Source: Vermamoeba vermiformis (lineage: Eukaryota; Tubulinea; Echinamoebida). Taken from it: 64,000 bases of DNA. This document shows, in pieces, positions 1 to 12,700 of this stretch. A program made the position numbers and the translations under genes. How positions within the stretch are numbered: the first letter of the stretch is position 1; the number at the start of each line of letters is the position of its first letter. The DNA lies in assembly GCA_045837725.1 (NCBI GenBank), contig JBEWZL010000278.1, forward strand, positions 310,001 to 374,000, read 5' to 3'. The notes below the pieces were generated by a model that was given only the letters and a program-made list of their open reading frames with translations, did not search any database and had not been told where the DNA came from.

Positions 1-1016
1 TACGTACTTGGGGTCCGGACAGTGCCAGTCAGCACCGCGACGACGCGTGTCATCCGCAGCACTGTGTCGCGTGTCAGAGGGGCGATAGGACGGTCGTTCA
101 TATTGGATGTAATCGCGGCCCTCACTGCTGCGCTGATTGTACTCTGTGCCGTAGTCACGTGACTCGCTACCCTGTCCGTCTGATCACGGCGCTCTGATCA
201 CGTGACGCACTCTGATCACGTGGTGCGTGACACAAGTGACACTCAGTGCGCCAAGAGAAATTCAGATTCTTGCAGCCATTGGGATTGTTGCAGATCCAGT
301 CTCCGTCGCGCTTTTCTGGCGGTCCCCCTCTGCGACCTGTTGGGTGCAAAATAACTGTATTTAGGACCCACATTATGTACAGATGTTACGTAGGAGTGCT
401 GAGTCGTCTCTCAAGATTGCAAGAGAGTTCAGATCAAGTCGGGTAATTTTCGAAGAGAAAAATAATAATAAATAATTGAAAATAATATGAGGTCATAGTA
501 ATTACTTGAATATTGTTCCCTATCACGTCTACCATGCCCGCCAGAGGATGACCTATCATCCCTGCCTCTCCGGTCAGATCTGTCACTTGACTCCCCTCGC
601 CCACCATAACCATAGTCTGCACCGTGGGACCGCGCTCTTGCAGGCTCATGATAGCCACCGTTACTGTAACCTGCATTGTTGTTGTTGTTGGGATAACTCG
701 GGGCACTCGATGCGGGTAGGGTGCTCTGAGGGCCCAACTGCTGCACCTGTTGCAGTGCTAGCAGCAAGTTCAAAGCTTGAGGACTCTGCGCGATGAGTGA
801 CGCGACTTGAGTGAGATCGAGCTGCGGTGTTGCTGCTGGCACCGTGGGTATACCGTACGCCGTGGTATTGGCGCTGTTGTCCGCTGCATATGCACTGTAC
901 GATGTGTTACTGCCGCTATTATTATTAGTGCTAGTATTATTGGTCCCTCGTGCATAATCCTGGTTATAATACTCGCGAGATGAGCTGTAGGAGTGTTGAT
1001 CTGAATAATTACTCAT
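1..1016 (-). CDS. FUS/TET-like RNA-binding protein with RanBP2 zinc fingers (3' part beyond left edge)
   Basis: Exon 1 (506-1016) encodes a low-complexity Ser/Tyr/Asn-rich start ([19 protein letters not shown]) that turns into an Arg/Gly/Asp/Ser tract. A GT-AG intron at 337-505 joins in frame to an exon with an RGG-type linker and a RanBP2-type zinc finger ([19 protein letters not shown], then [10 protein letters not shown]), very like the single finger of FUS/EWS/TAF15. Further on (about 1-180) another frame starts a second finger ([10 protein letters not shown]) that runs into a GTACGTA donor near position 6, so a small intron probably lies near 180-220. TET proteins bind RNA and act in transcription and splicing in the nucleus. 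No RRM is seen; it could lie off the left edge. The frame change between the fingers is unresolved. A ZRANB2-type protein is the alternative. Confidence 0.7.
180..240. repeat. Short repeats around GATCACGTG
   Basis: Three nearby copies of TCTGATCACG (two continue as GATCACGTG) lie in the coding or intronic DNA between the two zinc fingers of the FUS-like gene. This is where the reading frame changes, so repeat expansion or a very short intron may be involved. Confidence 0.5.
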
Positions 1017-1477
1017 GTTCAGCTCGTTGATCGTGTGATATGGGTGATAGATATGCTAATGAGATATATATACAATTAATTCTACGACGTGAATTGATTC
1101 GCGTGGTGTTGTTCACTTGACAGGCACTATTAAAATGACTCGATGGCGCAGTAATCAAATCGAACCCAAGCCCGCGTCCTTCACTGAATACCACGTCCAC
1201 CACTTTCACGAGATTCAATCCCTGATTCAATTAGGGGATCCGACAGCATTCGTTTTGGTGAACAAATAACAAAGGTTGTTTTGGGAGCTCATTTCCTTCC
1301 TGACTGATGCAGAGGCCAAATAGTTATGTTGCGCGAGCTGCGCTAAGGGTGTGGTCAGTTGTCACTAACCAGTGCCGCTAGCCAATGGATGGTTCGCCGT
1401 GAAGCAGGGAAGAGTACTTGACCATCAACTCCGCCACTGAGGAGGTGGGAGGTCTCGAGCCATAGCAGGAAGAGTCG
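1017..1477. promoter_or_regulatory. Intergenic 5' region of the FUS-like gene
   Basis: No convincing coding sequence. It holds the upstream region of the minus-strand FUS-like gene and probably the 5' region of the plus-strand gene that follows. I see no defined motif beyond AT-rich stretches near 1050-1085. Confidence 0.3.
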
Positions 1478-2200
1478 TTGTCACTCGCACCAGCGGCGAC
1501 TTGTCTATCAGCAGCGGTACTCCATCACCTTCCCGACGCGTCGTCAGAGATGAGCTCCAGCAGTGTTTGCTGGGGGCGTAGTGACGCTATCCAACAACGG
1601 TGGAGTGTGCAACTGCCGGATGCATCATCAACCAACGAACTCCAGTCCCTGTCATTGTTGGGGATTGGTGACGCTATCCAACAACGGTGGAGTGTGCAAC
1701 TACCGGAGCATCATCAACCAACGAGCTCCAGTCCCTGTCACTCGACAATAGCACGCTGAGCTTGTCCAGCAGCAATTCCGTGTCCTTGCCGCTCCCTTGG
1801 GCAGTCAGTTACCGCACTACCTCTGCATTACAATTCCAAACCACTCCCGACCTCACAGCACCGCTCAACAGTAACTTTGCCATTCCAGTGACTGTCACCA
1901 AGACTACGAATGCGTTCTTGTTGACTACCAACTTGCACTTCCAATCTTCCGAGTTTTGACGTGGATTGCCTTTCGGTTTGTAGTGCGCAAGGTGAGTTAA
2001 TTATGTACGAATCTATCCCTTTCAGAACATTGAAGGAGTCTGGACCAGCTATAATATTCACGGCTCGCTAGTCGTCACAGGGTTGGATCCAGGAAGTGAC
2101 TACAACTTTGAAGTGTGGGGCGGTACTAATCCTTCATCTACATTAACATTGCTCTCGGGCTATGACTTCACATTTACTGTCACTAAGCTGGCTGATTGAT
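1478..2200 (+). CDS. Unrecognised Ser/Thr-rich protein with tandem repeats (exons incomplete)
   Basis: The last exon is clear. A strong donor and acceptor (GTGAGTTAATT ... CCCTTTCAG, about 1991-2023) lead into 58 codons that end in TGA, TAA near 2200. They look like a beta-rich extracellular or lectin-like segment (VVTGLDPGSDYNFEVWGG, then FTFTVTKLAD). An AATAAA follows near 2246. Upstream, a frame from 1687 to 1959 reads as Ser/Thr/Asn-rich sequence with a similar motif (FAIPVTVTKTT), and 1581-1754 carries two 87-bp repeats that keep the frame. I could not join the upstream frames to the last exon, so the start and internal introns are unresolved. It converges on NUP210, leaving about 105 bp between the stops. 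No family recognised. Confidence 0.35.
1581..1754 (+). repeat. 87-bp tandem duplication
   Basis: GTGACGCTATCCAACAACGG begins at 1581 and again at 1668. The two copies match closely over nearly the whole 87-bp period and then diverge. The period is a multiple of three, so the frame is kept. Confidence 0.85.
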
Positions 2201-2306
2201 AAATGCAACGTTGTGTACAGTTAATATTCGCAGTATTTTAATTTAAATAAAGTATTCTATGTGACAGGTGCCCTCATCGTATTTCTTGGTATTATTGTTG
2301 TGCTCG

Positions 2307-5300
2307 TTATCTGCGCTGTGAGGGCGAGGTGATGAAGTGCGAGTAATCAGATGAGCCTCGCGAGGGGGAGAATGACCGTGTAGCTGCGGATGTGGTCAGT
2401 ACACGTGACTAGTGGCAAGAGGTGGTGGTATCTGGTACTTACGCGAAGTGACGGGATTGAGTGCGGCATCAGATCCACTGTTCAAGTACGGCGTGTTGGT
2501 AGCACGTATGACGGGACGAGGGGCAGGGGCGGGGTTGTTGTTCATCGACCACAGGTACGCGAGCACCACTGTCGCAGTGCCAATCAATATAGCGAGCCAC
2601 CAGGCCATGCTCGAGGAGCTAGCGCGGCCCTTGTCGTCGATCACGAGCACATCCGATCCAGAACTCGAGCGCGAGGTGACGAAGATGTGCTCTGCTTGAC
2701 CTGAATCGAGGTCCAAGAACTCAATAGGCAAGCGACGTACAGACACTGAAGGGTCTACTGCTTTGAGTTCGTACGTCCAGGTGTGGGTGGCTGCATCCAC
2801 GCCCACGCGTCGGATCGAGATCAGCTCCGGATTGGTGTTGCGCACACTGAGCTCCTTCTTGGACTGCACTTCGAGCTGCACATTGGCATTGCGCGTGAGG
2901 AAGAGTTCGCGCGGTGCGAGTATCTTGAAGGAGGTGAAGAGCGTGAACTGCTTGTCCGCGGTGACGTGATAGCTCTGCGCGAGATCACTCACTGCTGCGC
3001 GCACGGTGATGGGCTCGGAGATCTTGTCGTGCTTGGTCGCGAAGGGCTTCACGATGCAGTAGTGCTGCAAGCTCTGCGGATTGGTGAAGTTGCGCACAAA
3101 CACGTTCTGCATCTGCTGCGCGGAGGTGAGCGAGCACTTGATGAGCAAGTGGTGCTTGATGGCGGCACTGTCCTCCAGCACCACTCCACTCGCATCGCGC
3201 GGCACCACGGGCATCAAGTACTGCGAGCCATCGGAGGTGAGTTCGTCGTTCTGCACGGCACTGGTGATGGGACTCTCGAGCTCCACACGCGCCACACGCA
3301 CGACTCTGACGTGTGTCCAAGTGAACACGCTGCTGTTGTGATACACCACGGTCTCACCCACACTCACTGCCACTGCTTCACCGGTGTTGCTGTCGATGCG
3401 CACAATGTCCTCATTGGCTGAAGACCACGTGTTCTTGTAGAGTGCCTTGTCCTGTGCGAAGGAGGTCGAGAACTGAATCACACCACCCACGTGCACGGTG
3501 GGGGACAGTGGGGCGATGGCATTCGACACGCGGATCTGCAGGTGATACTTGAGCACGGCCGCGGTCTGACTGGCAGTCACGGCAATGGTGGGCAGCGACG
3601 AGTGACCGCGCAGTTCGAGCAGTGCGTGGCCAGGTCTCAAGCCGCGCACAATAATGTAGCGCGATGTGGCTCTGTCCGTGTCGCTGGTGGCATTGAGCGC
3701 ACTGGCATCGTCGAGCAGCGAGGCAGAGCTGAAGTGTTGGGAGAGTGCCACGAGCTGTGGGTGACTGAGCTGCGAGTCCACGTGCAGTGCTTGCGGACTG
3801 AAGGCGTGGAGCACGTGACCGAGATCATCGCGTGCTTGGAGCTGCAGCAGCATGGAGGAGCCCACGGGGAGATCGTAGTAGACGAAGGGGAAGTGCGGGG
3901 GCAAGACGAGCGGCACGAGCTCAATGCTGCTGATGAGGCGCACACTGACGCGCACGAGCACGCTGCTGCTGGGGTCATCGCCACTGTTCTCTGCACCCTC
4001 TGAGGGATTGACAGCGTCATCGCGCTCAGTGATCAGAATCAACCAGGTGCCCACGGTGTTGTGCGTGGTGATCACTCCGCGAGCATTGACGTGCAGCTCC
4101 GAGGTGAGTTGTGCAGCACTGGCAGGCTGTTGAGTGCCGCACGTGACGCAGCTGAGCAGCTTGTACTTGAGCTTGGGATCGTTGTTCTTGTTGGTGTGCA
4201 GCTGATAGCTGGTCTGCGGGGCCAGGAACAGATGTGCAGGACTCAACAGCTTGAGCGGATCACTCACGTGCACCCACGCGGAGGCAACAATGGGCTCGAG
4301 CACGTGAGAGCGCGGTCGGATGAGTGCGGTGACATTCTCCACGCGCACTGAGACCATGGTGCGACCTGCGCCCACGCCTCGTCCACGCACGGTGACACTG
4401 CGCTCTTCGTCGAGAGTGACATTGGCGGAGTGGTAGATGGGCAACAGCTGCAGCACGGAGGGATCGACCACGGACCACTTGACGCGCATCCACTCGAGGT
4501 GTGTCCAGGCAGTGGGCGTGACTTCAAACATGTGCAGACGATGGTCAAAGTACGCGGTGAGCACGCCAGTCAAGCGGAAGGTGAATTCATTGCCCGTCTT
4601 GAGCACGTAGCTGTCCGCGTGTATCTTGAAGTCTTGGATGTAGCCGACGATCAGTTCAATGCTGTCCTCGGAGATGATCACGTGACGATTCACGGTCTGA
4701 TCCCACACCGAGCAGTGCACGCGCAGACGAGTGCGACCCTCAACCAGGGCTGTGACCGCCCCTGAGGTCTTGTCTACCAGGGCTACAGTGGTGTTGTCGA
4801 CTTGGAACACAATCTCCGAGGGCACGGGAGGACCACCGCGGAGTGCAATGTGGTACTGACTGCCCACCACCATCACGTGCTGCGGGCGAGGGTGCAGTTC
4901 GAGGGGCGGGAACACGTGAATGGTCTTCAAGCCTGTCACGTAGCGGGGTTGCGCCACCTTCTCATCACGTGGACTGGCACGTGCAGTGACACGCGCGACA
5001 CCGAGCTTGAGACCTCTAGCGAGCCACGTGTTCTCAGTGCGGTAGTCGTGCGACATGTGCGCGAGATCTTCAGCGCGAGCAGGGGCAATGTCAATGCTGT
5101 CGCTGTCGATCAGCAGCTGCGTGTCGATGAAGCGGTACTGCGACTGATCGAACGGCTGTCCATTCATGTCCAAGAGATCGACCAGCACGGGGATCTGATC
5201 GCCGATCTTCACCATGTCACGTGATCGCAGTTGTACGGCGTGAATGTCCGAGATTTGAATCTGGCTGAAGGAAGGCTCCGAGCCAGTCAAGCACAAATCT

Positions 5301-8300
5301 ACCAGGGTCAACTTGACGTGTCCCGGTCTGAGTGGTGTCACGTGGATGACATTTGACCCGAATTGGTAACTGATGTTCGCGACAGTGGTGTCGTTGACAG
5401 TGAGCTGGAAGTAGCCGCTGCCGCCGAGTGCGGTGATGGGCACGGCGTTGTGCGGGTGATTGAACAGCGACAGACGCGGGGGTTGTGCTTGCACATTTCT
5501 ATATAAGGTCAATTCAATGTCACGTGTCAACTTCTCCGTGGTCGAAGCTGTCCAGTAGGGCATTTGAATCTTGGAGGCCGCGAGAGTGTCGGGATCATAG
5601 CCCACCACGCGAACTCGTGCAATCACTGAACCTGTGGCACGTGGCAGTCAGTACGAGAGATTGCCTTATTTGGATGCGTACCTTCTTTGAGGGCCAAATT
5701 GAACAGCCGTCCGTGTCTGTAGCTGTGAGTGTCTAAACATGGGTGTTAGTACCTCCGGTGGCATTACCAAAGTAGGCAAGTGTCGTACCCTTGATGAGCT
5801 GAGCAATGAGCTGACTGCCCTCGGTGTACAAATAAGGAAATCTGGGTCTGTTAGCAGCGAGCAGATCAATGCTCATGAGACCACTCGCCTCGGTGACACT
5901 CCACTCCACATTCAGCGAGGTGAAGTTGGTGAACTTGCGACCAGATCTGTCGTACAGATACACTTCAAACTCGATCGATTGGTTGTTGCGCGTCAAGAAT
6001 TTGGTCGGGAAATTTCCGAGCATTTCACGAGTGACTTCGTGATTGGCAAGTGGCAACATGGAGACAGCTGTGACATAATAAGGTGAGTGACAAGCGTGAC
6101 AGGTGTCAAAGCCGTACCTTCAGTGCAGGCGAGGGGCAGGTCGTTGCGGTCAATCTTGTTGGGGTGTTCGAGCACGGGGAACAAGAAGATGTGTTGCGGC
6201 AGTTGACAGCTGAAGTGGAACTTGCTCGTCACGCGCAGAGGGCGAGGGTGTGCGGCACTGCCCGAGTTGGTGACCTCCACAGTGATGTCTTGATCGCCGA
6301 GCTCCAAGCACGTGATCGAGTAGGCGCGGTACGGCGTGTTGGCCTTGAGCTTGTGAATGGCGACAGCATTGGGCTGTTGGGGCAGCAGTGCCTCCGTGGT
6401 GTGGCCCGAGGACTCGTAGGTCCAAGGATTGGGTCCGCCCTCCAGCAGCACTATGGCACTGGAGCCCAGTGTGACCAGGGCAAAGTCACGTGGCCAGACA
6501 ACGCGCAGAGGCTTGAAGCTGAACACCGTGACCTCGATGCGGAGATTCATGTAGTGCACGGTGACTGTGGTCTGACCCTCGCGCAGTGCACGCAACACAC
6601 GGTGCGAACAGTGCTGACCAGCGCCAGTGCTGGGGAGAGGTGCGAACACGTGCTCGTCTTGCACCTCCCACACGAAGGGCAGGGCGGAACAATTGTCGTA
6701 GGGCACGTTGTTCTGATCGTAGAGCTGCACGGAGAGTGTCAGCGTGCTGTCAACTTGACACTCGAACTCGGAGTTGGCGAATTCAATTCTGTGCGGAGTA
6801 GACACGTGAACGAGCACGTGATCGCGATTGATGGGATTGCGACTGTCACTGGCATGCACGGTGACTGAGCCCGTGGACTCCGCGACGAGTCTGCCGTGAT
6901 TGTTGGAGATGAGCTGCGCATTCTGGGCAGTGGCGTGCGTGGCAGGACGTACGAGCACCACACTCTGATCGGTGCTGTACCACTCGTAGAGTCCTGTGCC
7001 ACCCACGGCAGTCAATGTGAGCTCGTGGCCCCAGCCCTGCACATCGCGCACACGTCGCACATTGACATTGGTGATATTCGGCTCAATGCTGTCCAACTTG
7101 CCGCTGTAGTAGTTGAGCCAGGCCACGTGATTGTGGTACGCGAGATTGACGTGTCGCACGCGCGTGTTGTCGTGTGCTGTCAACTTGACGGGTGCAGTGA
7201 TGATGACGTCACTGCGCGTGAGGAGTGGCGGTGAGGGCTGGTACTGCGTGGCGGTGTAGCGGTTGCGGATCTGTTCCAGCGCGACCACAATCTCCGTGGC
7301 ACCCTCTTTGACAGCTGTCACGTGGTGTTGCGCGCTGTTCTTGGACTTGCCGAGCACTTGGAAGTAGTCGGCACTGAGCTGCACGTTGAAGTCGAGGTCG
7401 TCAATGTTGTAGATCTTGTGCCCGTCCTTGTCGTACACCTCAATCTGCACCACGTACTCCCAGCCACTGATCAAGTAGCTGCCGCTGCTGGTGTGCGCAT
7501 CGAGCACGTGACTCTTGTTCTCACTCGTCTCCAACTGCTTCGGAGTGATCTTGAGCGCGAGATAGGCCGGCAGCACCACGACGAGTTCACTCCACGCGTT
7601 GTTGTCCTCCAGATCCACGTACTGCGCCGTGACGCGTGTGGCACCGACTTGCTTGGCCGTGACGAGACCCTGCTGACTGACCTCTGCCACTTGATTGTTC
7701 GAGGTCGTCCACAAGTACAGTCCTGCCGTGCTCGGATCCAATGGCTTCAAGGTCTCTTTGGCGTAGCTCATCAGCGTGTACTGGATCTGCGTACCTGGCA
7801 GCACCCAAATAGTGGTCGAGGGTGCCAACAAGAGGGGTTCGCGCACTGCAATCGTCACTTGCGCGGTGGGCACGGGGCCAGTCATGAACGGATTCACGTA
7901 CTTGGTGAGGCGCGATGAGACGCGTGCGCGGCCAGTGTTGAGTCCCTGCACGAGCACGATACTCGACTGCTTGCCTTCGTCCTCTAAGCGCAGCAATGCC
8001 TCGCTCACCTCGATCGAGCTCTCGCGGAATCGCACCATCTTGAGCACTTGCGCCACCGCACTGCTGGCAGTAGCTTCGGTGTCAGCGCGAATAGACCATT
8101 CATATTCGAGGCCCTCTAAGCTCGAGAACAAGTTTCCTTCGAGATCGAATGCTTGGATCTGCAGAATTTCCGTGTCTTCTTTGAACATGGTGCGTGTAGT
8201 GGTGAGGATGTCAATCTTGACTATATGGTCCACATAGATCTCGCAGCGCAGCAATCGACCGCTCTGCAAGTGCTCGCCCAACAGCCACACATTCTGACGG

Positions 8301-8742
8301 CCTTGCGACACTGTGCTTGCGGCGCGGATCTGGATCTTGGTGCCGCATGTGTCGAGCTCTTTAATGTCCACTACACCTTCTCTGCTTAAGCTCCTGTAAT
8401 GGCACCGAAATTAGCCAGTTGACGTTAATTAATTTTCGCCGATCGCATCCACCGCCAAAATTAATAATTTAAAATAAAAAATATCTGTGGCTCACGAGAA
8501 TTATAATATTGTACGAATAATTACCATTTGAAACAGCCATTATAGGCCTCAATAACATAGCTGACTTTGTGATCGTGGGGCAGCAAGACAGAGACCGTGC
8601 TGATCGAAATATCAGTGCCTACAGTGGAGGAGAGCTGCGCACTGATGAGCTGACTAGCGCACAGCACTAGTAGTAATATAGTTGCGTAGTATCGCGTTGA
8701 ATTGCCCATAGTGTTAGTTCTCTTCCAAGCCAGCATCCACAC
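2307..8742 (-). CDS. NUP210: Nuclear pore membrane glycoprotein 210 (gp210)
   Basis: A very long type I membrane protein. A signal peptide (MGNSTRYYATILLLVLCASQ; the start is at 8742 or, better, the Met at 8709) precedes a conserved N-terminus (EAYNGCFKW, then after the first intron the exon starting REGVVDIKELD) that aligns well with metazoan gp210. Long exons (about 5993-8396, 5733-6075 and 2441-5632) encode the luminal Ig/BIG-like repeat region. Near the C-terminus is one membrane span (AWWLAILIGTATVVLAYLW) and a short Ser/Pro-rich tail. A GTAAGTACC donor near 2440 leads to a last exon (about 2307-2385) ending TSPSQRR-stop. gp210 anchors the nuclear pore in the pore membrane, with most of the protein in the nuclear-envelope lumen. 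At least five introns, one carrying a TGACAGGTGTCA palindrome (6097-6108). Confidence 0.93.
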
Positions 8743-9008
8743 TATTATTCATACAACTCCTAGCCTCGCTTACAAATACTGTTGAGTGAGGACAGAAGTG
8801 AGAGGGAAGAACAGTCTCTACTGATGGATATAATATATATAGAGACAATAGCTGTTGTGGAGCTAATGACGGGGCAATAACAAAAAGACAAAACTTTCAG
8901 CGCCAATTCTGCAGGGGCTTGGAACCCTAGTGGGCATCAAATAGGCTTTATTTACAATACGTGGTGCGAATATGTACATATTTATACAAACTCTAAAGAC
9001 CAGAGCTC

Positions 9009-9490
9009 TTATTTTTTGGGTTTTTGACCAGATGGGCTTGGATTAGCCTGTGGCTTGTTTGAAATTTGCGGAGGTTGTGTAGGTGCTGGTTTTGCTTTTT
9101 TTCTGTTCGGTACAGGCCCTTCTTGCAGCATAAATGTTGGATCTGACTTGACATTGTCTGCTTGCAACTTCAATAATGGCTGTAAATTCGCCAGATCTGC
9201 TTTGGGCGGTGCTTTCAATGCCAATGCCTTCAACCCAGTATAGCGAATAGTACGTGCCTCTTTTGAAGCAGGCGCAGCTTTGTTTTTCTTGGGTTTGAAG
9301 TGTTTCTTCTTGACCTCAGCCAGATTGAGCACGTACTGGCCATTATTCGCGGTGATGAAGCTCTTGTCTTTCTTGCCGTAGCGCTTGTTCACGCGCAGCT
9401 CGATTTCATTCATCAGTCCATTGCGCACCAACAGATTCTCAGTGGCAGTCACTTCAGGCACGAGTGACTCAGTGAAGACGAGATGAAACA
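9009..9490 (-). CDS. Small basic protein, unrecognised
   Basis: A single-exon frame of about 160 residues starting MFHLVFTESLVPEVTATENL. The middle is strongly basic (VNKRYGKKDKSF, EVKKKHFKPKKNK) and the tail is rich in Lys, Pro and Gln (RKKAKPAPTQPP, ending SGQKPKK). No signal peptide or membrane segment. The composition suggests a nucleic-acid-binding or ribosome-biogenesis role, but I recognise no family. It lies between NUP210 and the PIP-kinase gene on the same strand. The frame stays open upstream of this Met, but I chose this start because the preceding DNA is AT-rich and untranslated-like. Confidence 0.6.
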
Positions 9491-9725
9491 TGGTATAATT
9501 AATATAGATCTTATTATTAATATTAAGTATAGAGCTCTGTTGGTGCCTGTGTGACTGAGAACAAAATGCGCGATTAGCTGTGAAATTTTGAGAAACAGGG
9601 CCAAAGAGCACGTGACACGGACAGTGCTGGTACAATGCTAAAAATAGAACCGCGCAACACGACCCTATGGGATAGGGAGATATATTACAGGTGTTATTCA
9701 CAAGTGATATGTACAATCGGCAGTT

Positions 9726-12700
9726 CTAGCGCACTTTGAATATGCTCTGCATGAAGGTGAGGAAGCGTTCTGCGTACTCATTGGGCGGCAGGGCACTAAT
9801 CTCGTGCTAAAAATAGAACAACCAATCAGCTCACAGCACAACAATCACTCGCAGTACGTACTCTGGCGTATTTGAAGGACTTGAAGGTGCTCTCGAGCAG
9901 TTTGATGGCAGTGAACTTGACGAGGTAGTCGATGATGCCCATGTAATACACCTCGCCTCCCTGCGCTGCGGGCCATCCACCGTCACTCACCTGCGCATCA
10001 CGTGACACCTGCGCTGATTGCTGCGTGATGCCGAGCAGCAGCGAGTAGTCCATCACCCCCTGTGCCTCCAAGAACTTGCAGTCACGTGACAGCGTGCCAA
10101 TCAGTCGCTGATGCAGTGCGGGGTGCAGTTCTACGATGCGATCAAAGTCCAAGTCTTTCATGGGGGCACCGGGCTTGCGATCTGTGCGGTGACACGTGTC
10201 AGTGGGGTGCGTGTCACAACGAGTACCGTACCTTTCTCAGCGGTGATTCTGCCCGCCACGGAGCCCTTGAGATCGTACGACACGGTGATGTGCTGCGCGG
10301 TGGTGAAGACTGAGCGCATGACGAGGAAGTGGTGCTCCTTGCTCTTGTTGTCTTTCAGCTGCATCAGACCCAGGAACGGGGCTGGTGGTGGCATCGGTTA
10401 GTGCTGTTGAGGGGCAGTAGTAGTGTCTCACTTACTCAGCAGAGTGGGTCCGGTAGTCACGTGATCGTAATACTTTGCCAACATTTCGCGCAAAGTTTCA
10501 GCCTCGCTGGCACTGATCGTCTTCAACAAGAACTGGCCGTCGCTCGAGTAGAAGAACATGGAGCCACTCTTGCCGTAGCTGCCTTGTTGCGACCAGCCAC
10601 GCCACTCACCTGCGAGCAACCACGGCCAGATCATGCCTTCGAGACCGATCGAGCTGATCAGATCTGTTTCTGAAATGCCAAACTTGTTTCTGATCGCGCG
10701 CCATACAGTCGGAGTGAATATCTTGACGTTATAGAAGGTCATTGGTGCCACTGGATCGCCGTTCTGATCCGCACTGAGCTGCAGCGGATTGGAGGCAGGC
10801 CAGTACGGGGTCTGATCTGAACGCTTTTCACTGAAATCACTCGACACGATCGGTCGGTGCGCCTCTGCACTGTCCACCGCTAGCTGCATTGCAAACATCA
10901 AGCTGATCATTATATTGAAGTGCGGGTGTCCTGGAAACACCACGTGACCAGAGGGTGCGGATGTGTTGCGCGCACCAGCACGTGACTTGCCGTAGAGCAG
11001 CGCGTGCACGAGCTTGCTGGCGAGATTGGAGTTCAGATAGGTGGTGTAGGTGAGCGGTGCAGTGAGGGGCTGCAGCAGTGCGAGGGCAGCTTCAATGCGC
11101 TCGTGTCGCCGGTCCATGTTGATCTTGAGCGCGCGCAGCCACTCCACCACTCCGAACAGCACTGCAGTCACGTGATCGACACTCACGCGCATGTCATGCA
11201 GTGGCACGCACTGAGGCAGTCGCGCAGTCTCACGTCGCGGGTACTTGCGCTTGTCGAGCACGTAGGACGGGGCAGCGAGTCGGCGCTGATCGAGTGGTGT
11301 CTGACTGAGCTGATCGGCGATGTACAGCGTCAAGTAGCCGAGTCGTGTGCGTGCCTCCTCAGTGCCGCGCAACAACGTGCCCATGGTGGCAATGTAGTCC
11401 TTGAACGGCACACCCTTGGGGTCAGTGCTCGTGCCCTGGTAGAAGGAGTGGTGCAGGGTGGCATAGAGCCACTCGACCACATCGGGCCCATTCGCTGGCT
11501 GTGAGTAGCCAACGGGTCCTAACACGTAGCGATAACTGTGCAGCTCGTACTCACCCGAGGGGGACTTGCACTCTGCGCGATCGATGAGCGACCATGACTA
11601 TATGAGGCAAGTGACACGTACCTTGGAAGGTGAGGTGATGCGCACTGACCTCACTCTCGCTCAGCTTGGTGTCGCGTGCAATTTCAGCAATCTCCGCGGG
11701 AGATAGCGCCGTGTTCCGTGCGACAGCAGAGAGGAATTGCGTGTACAAGAAGTCCGTGCCCTTGGAGAGTCCATCGCTCACACTCCTAAGCACGTGATCA
11801 GCACGCACACGCACACACACGATAATGGACAGTACGTACTTGGTGAAGGTAGCCGCAGCGACTTTGACGGCACTCGAGTCACTGGTGGTCTTCATCTCCA
11901 CGAGCTCTCTGTTCTCGTAGCAGTGCTTGCACACGCGTACTGGATGAATGTAGCCCAATCTGACAGCGATCAGTTAGTTACTAGCGGCATTATTGCACCA
12001 CGACGTACTTGGGCAGAGGCACTTCCTTGTCACTGCACAGCGCACACACGACATTGCCACAGCCGCGACAGTGGTGTCTGCGGAACAGCAGCGTGAAGGG
12101 TGCGGCACAGATCTTGCACTGCGGGGCCTTGTCATCGGAGACCCACTGTGGTCTGGGCAAGGTGTTCACTTCACTCAGCAGATTGCTCGGCAGTGCACTC
12201 GGGGCAGGGGTCGCAGTGCCACTCGTGGTGCCAGCAGTGCCCGTGGTGGGATAGACGAGCAGCGCGTCCTTGAGTATCTCAACAAAGTCTGCATTCACTT
12301 GCAGATTCATCTTGCGCAGGTAGTCGTACGAACTCTCGACATGTTGACGTTGAAATCCCTTGGACACAAAGTAGAGAATGATTTTTTCACGGTCTTTGTC
12401 GGGCTGTGGCACGGCAGCAGCGAGATTGTTGGTGTTGATGAACTGATTCAGATCGGTGAACTGTGTCGTGTAGTGCTGCGGCCAGGACTGCACTGCTGTG
12501 TGTGACATGACTGGCGAGTACTGCACTTGCGACGACACGTTGACAGGTGTGGTTGACAGGTGTCATTGATACGCTCATCGGAGGCATGCTCTGATAGTTG
12601 ACAGTGCACGGATCACACGGGTCACACGAGGCCGCATAATTGCCCCAGGGATTGCTCGGCTGTGGCGTGTAACAGCTGTCTGGATACGCCGAGTGCTGCA

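Noticed and set aside
2273-2332. A plus-strand reading (ALIVFLGIIVVLVICAVRAR) that looks like a C-terminal membrane span after a GTGACAG acceptor
   Set aside because: It is antisense to the last exon of NUP210 (TSPSQRR-stop, 2307-2309), and no donor links it to the plus-strand gene.
2412-8389. Many long plus-strand open frames across NUP210
   Set aside because: Shadows of the GC-rich minus-strand gene; they lack motifs and conflict with clear gp210 homology.
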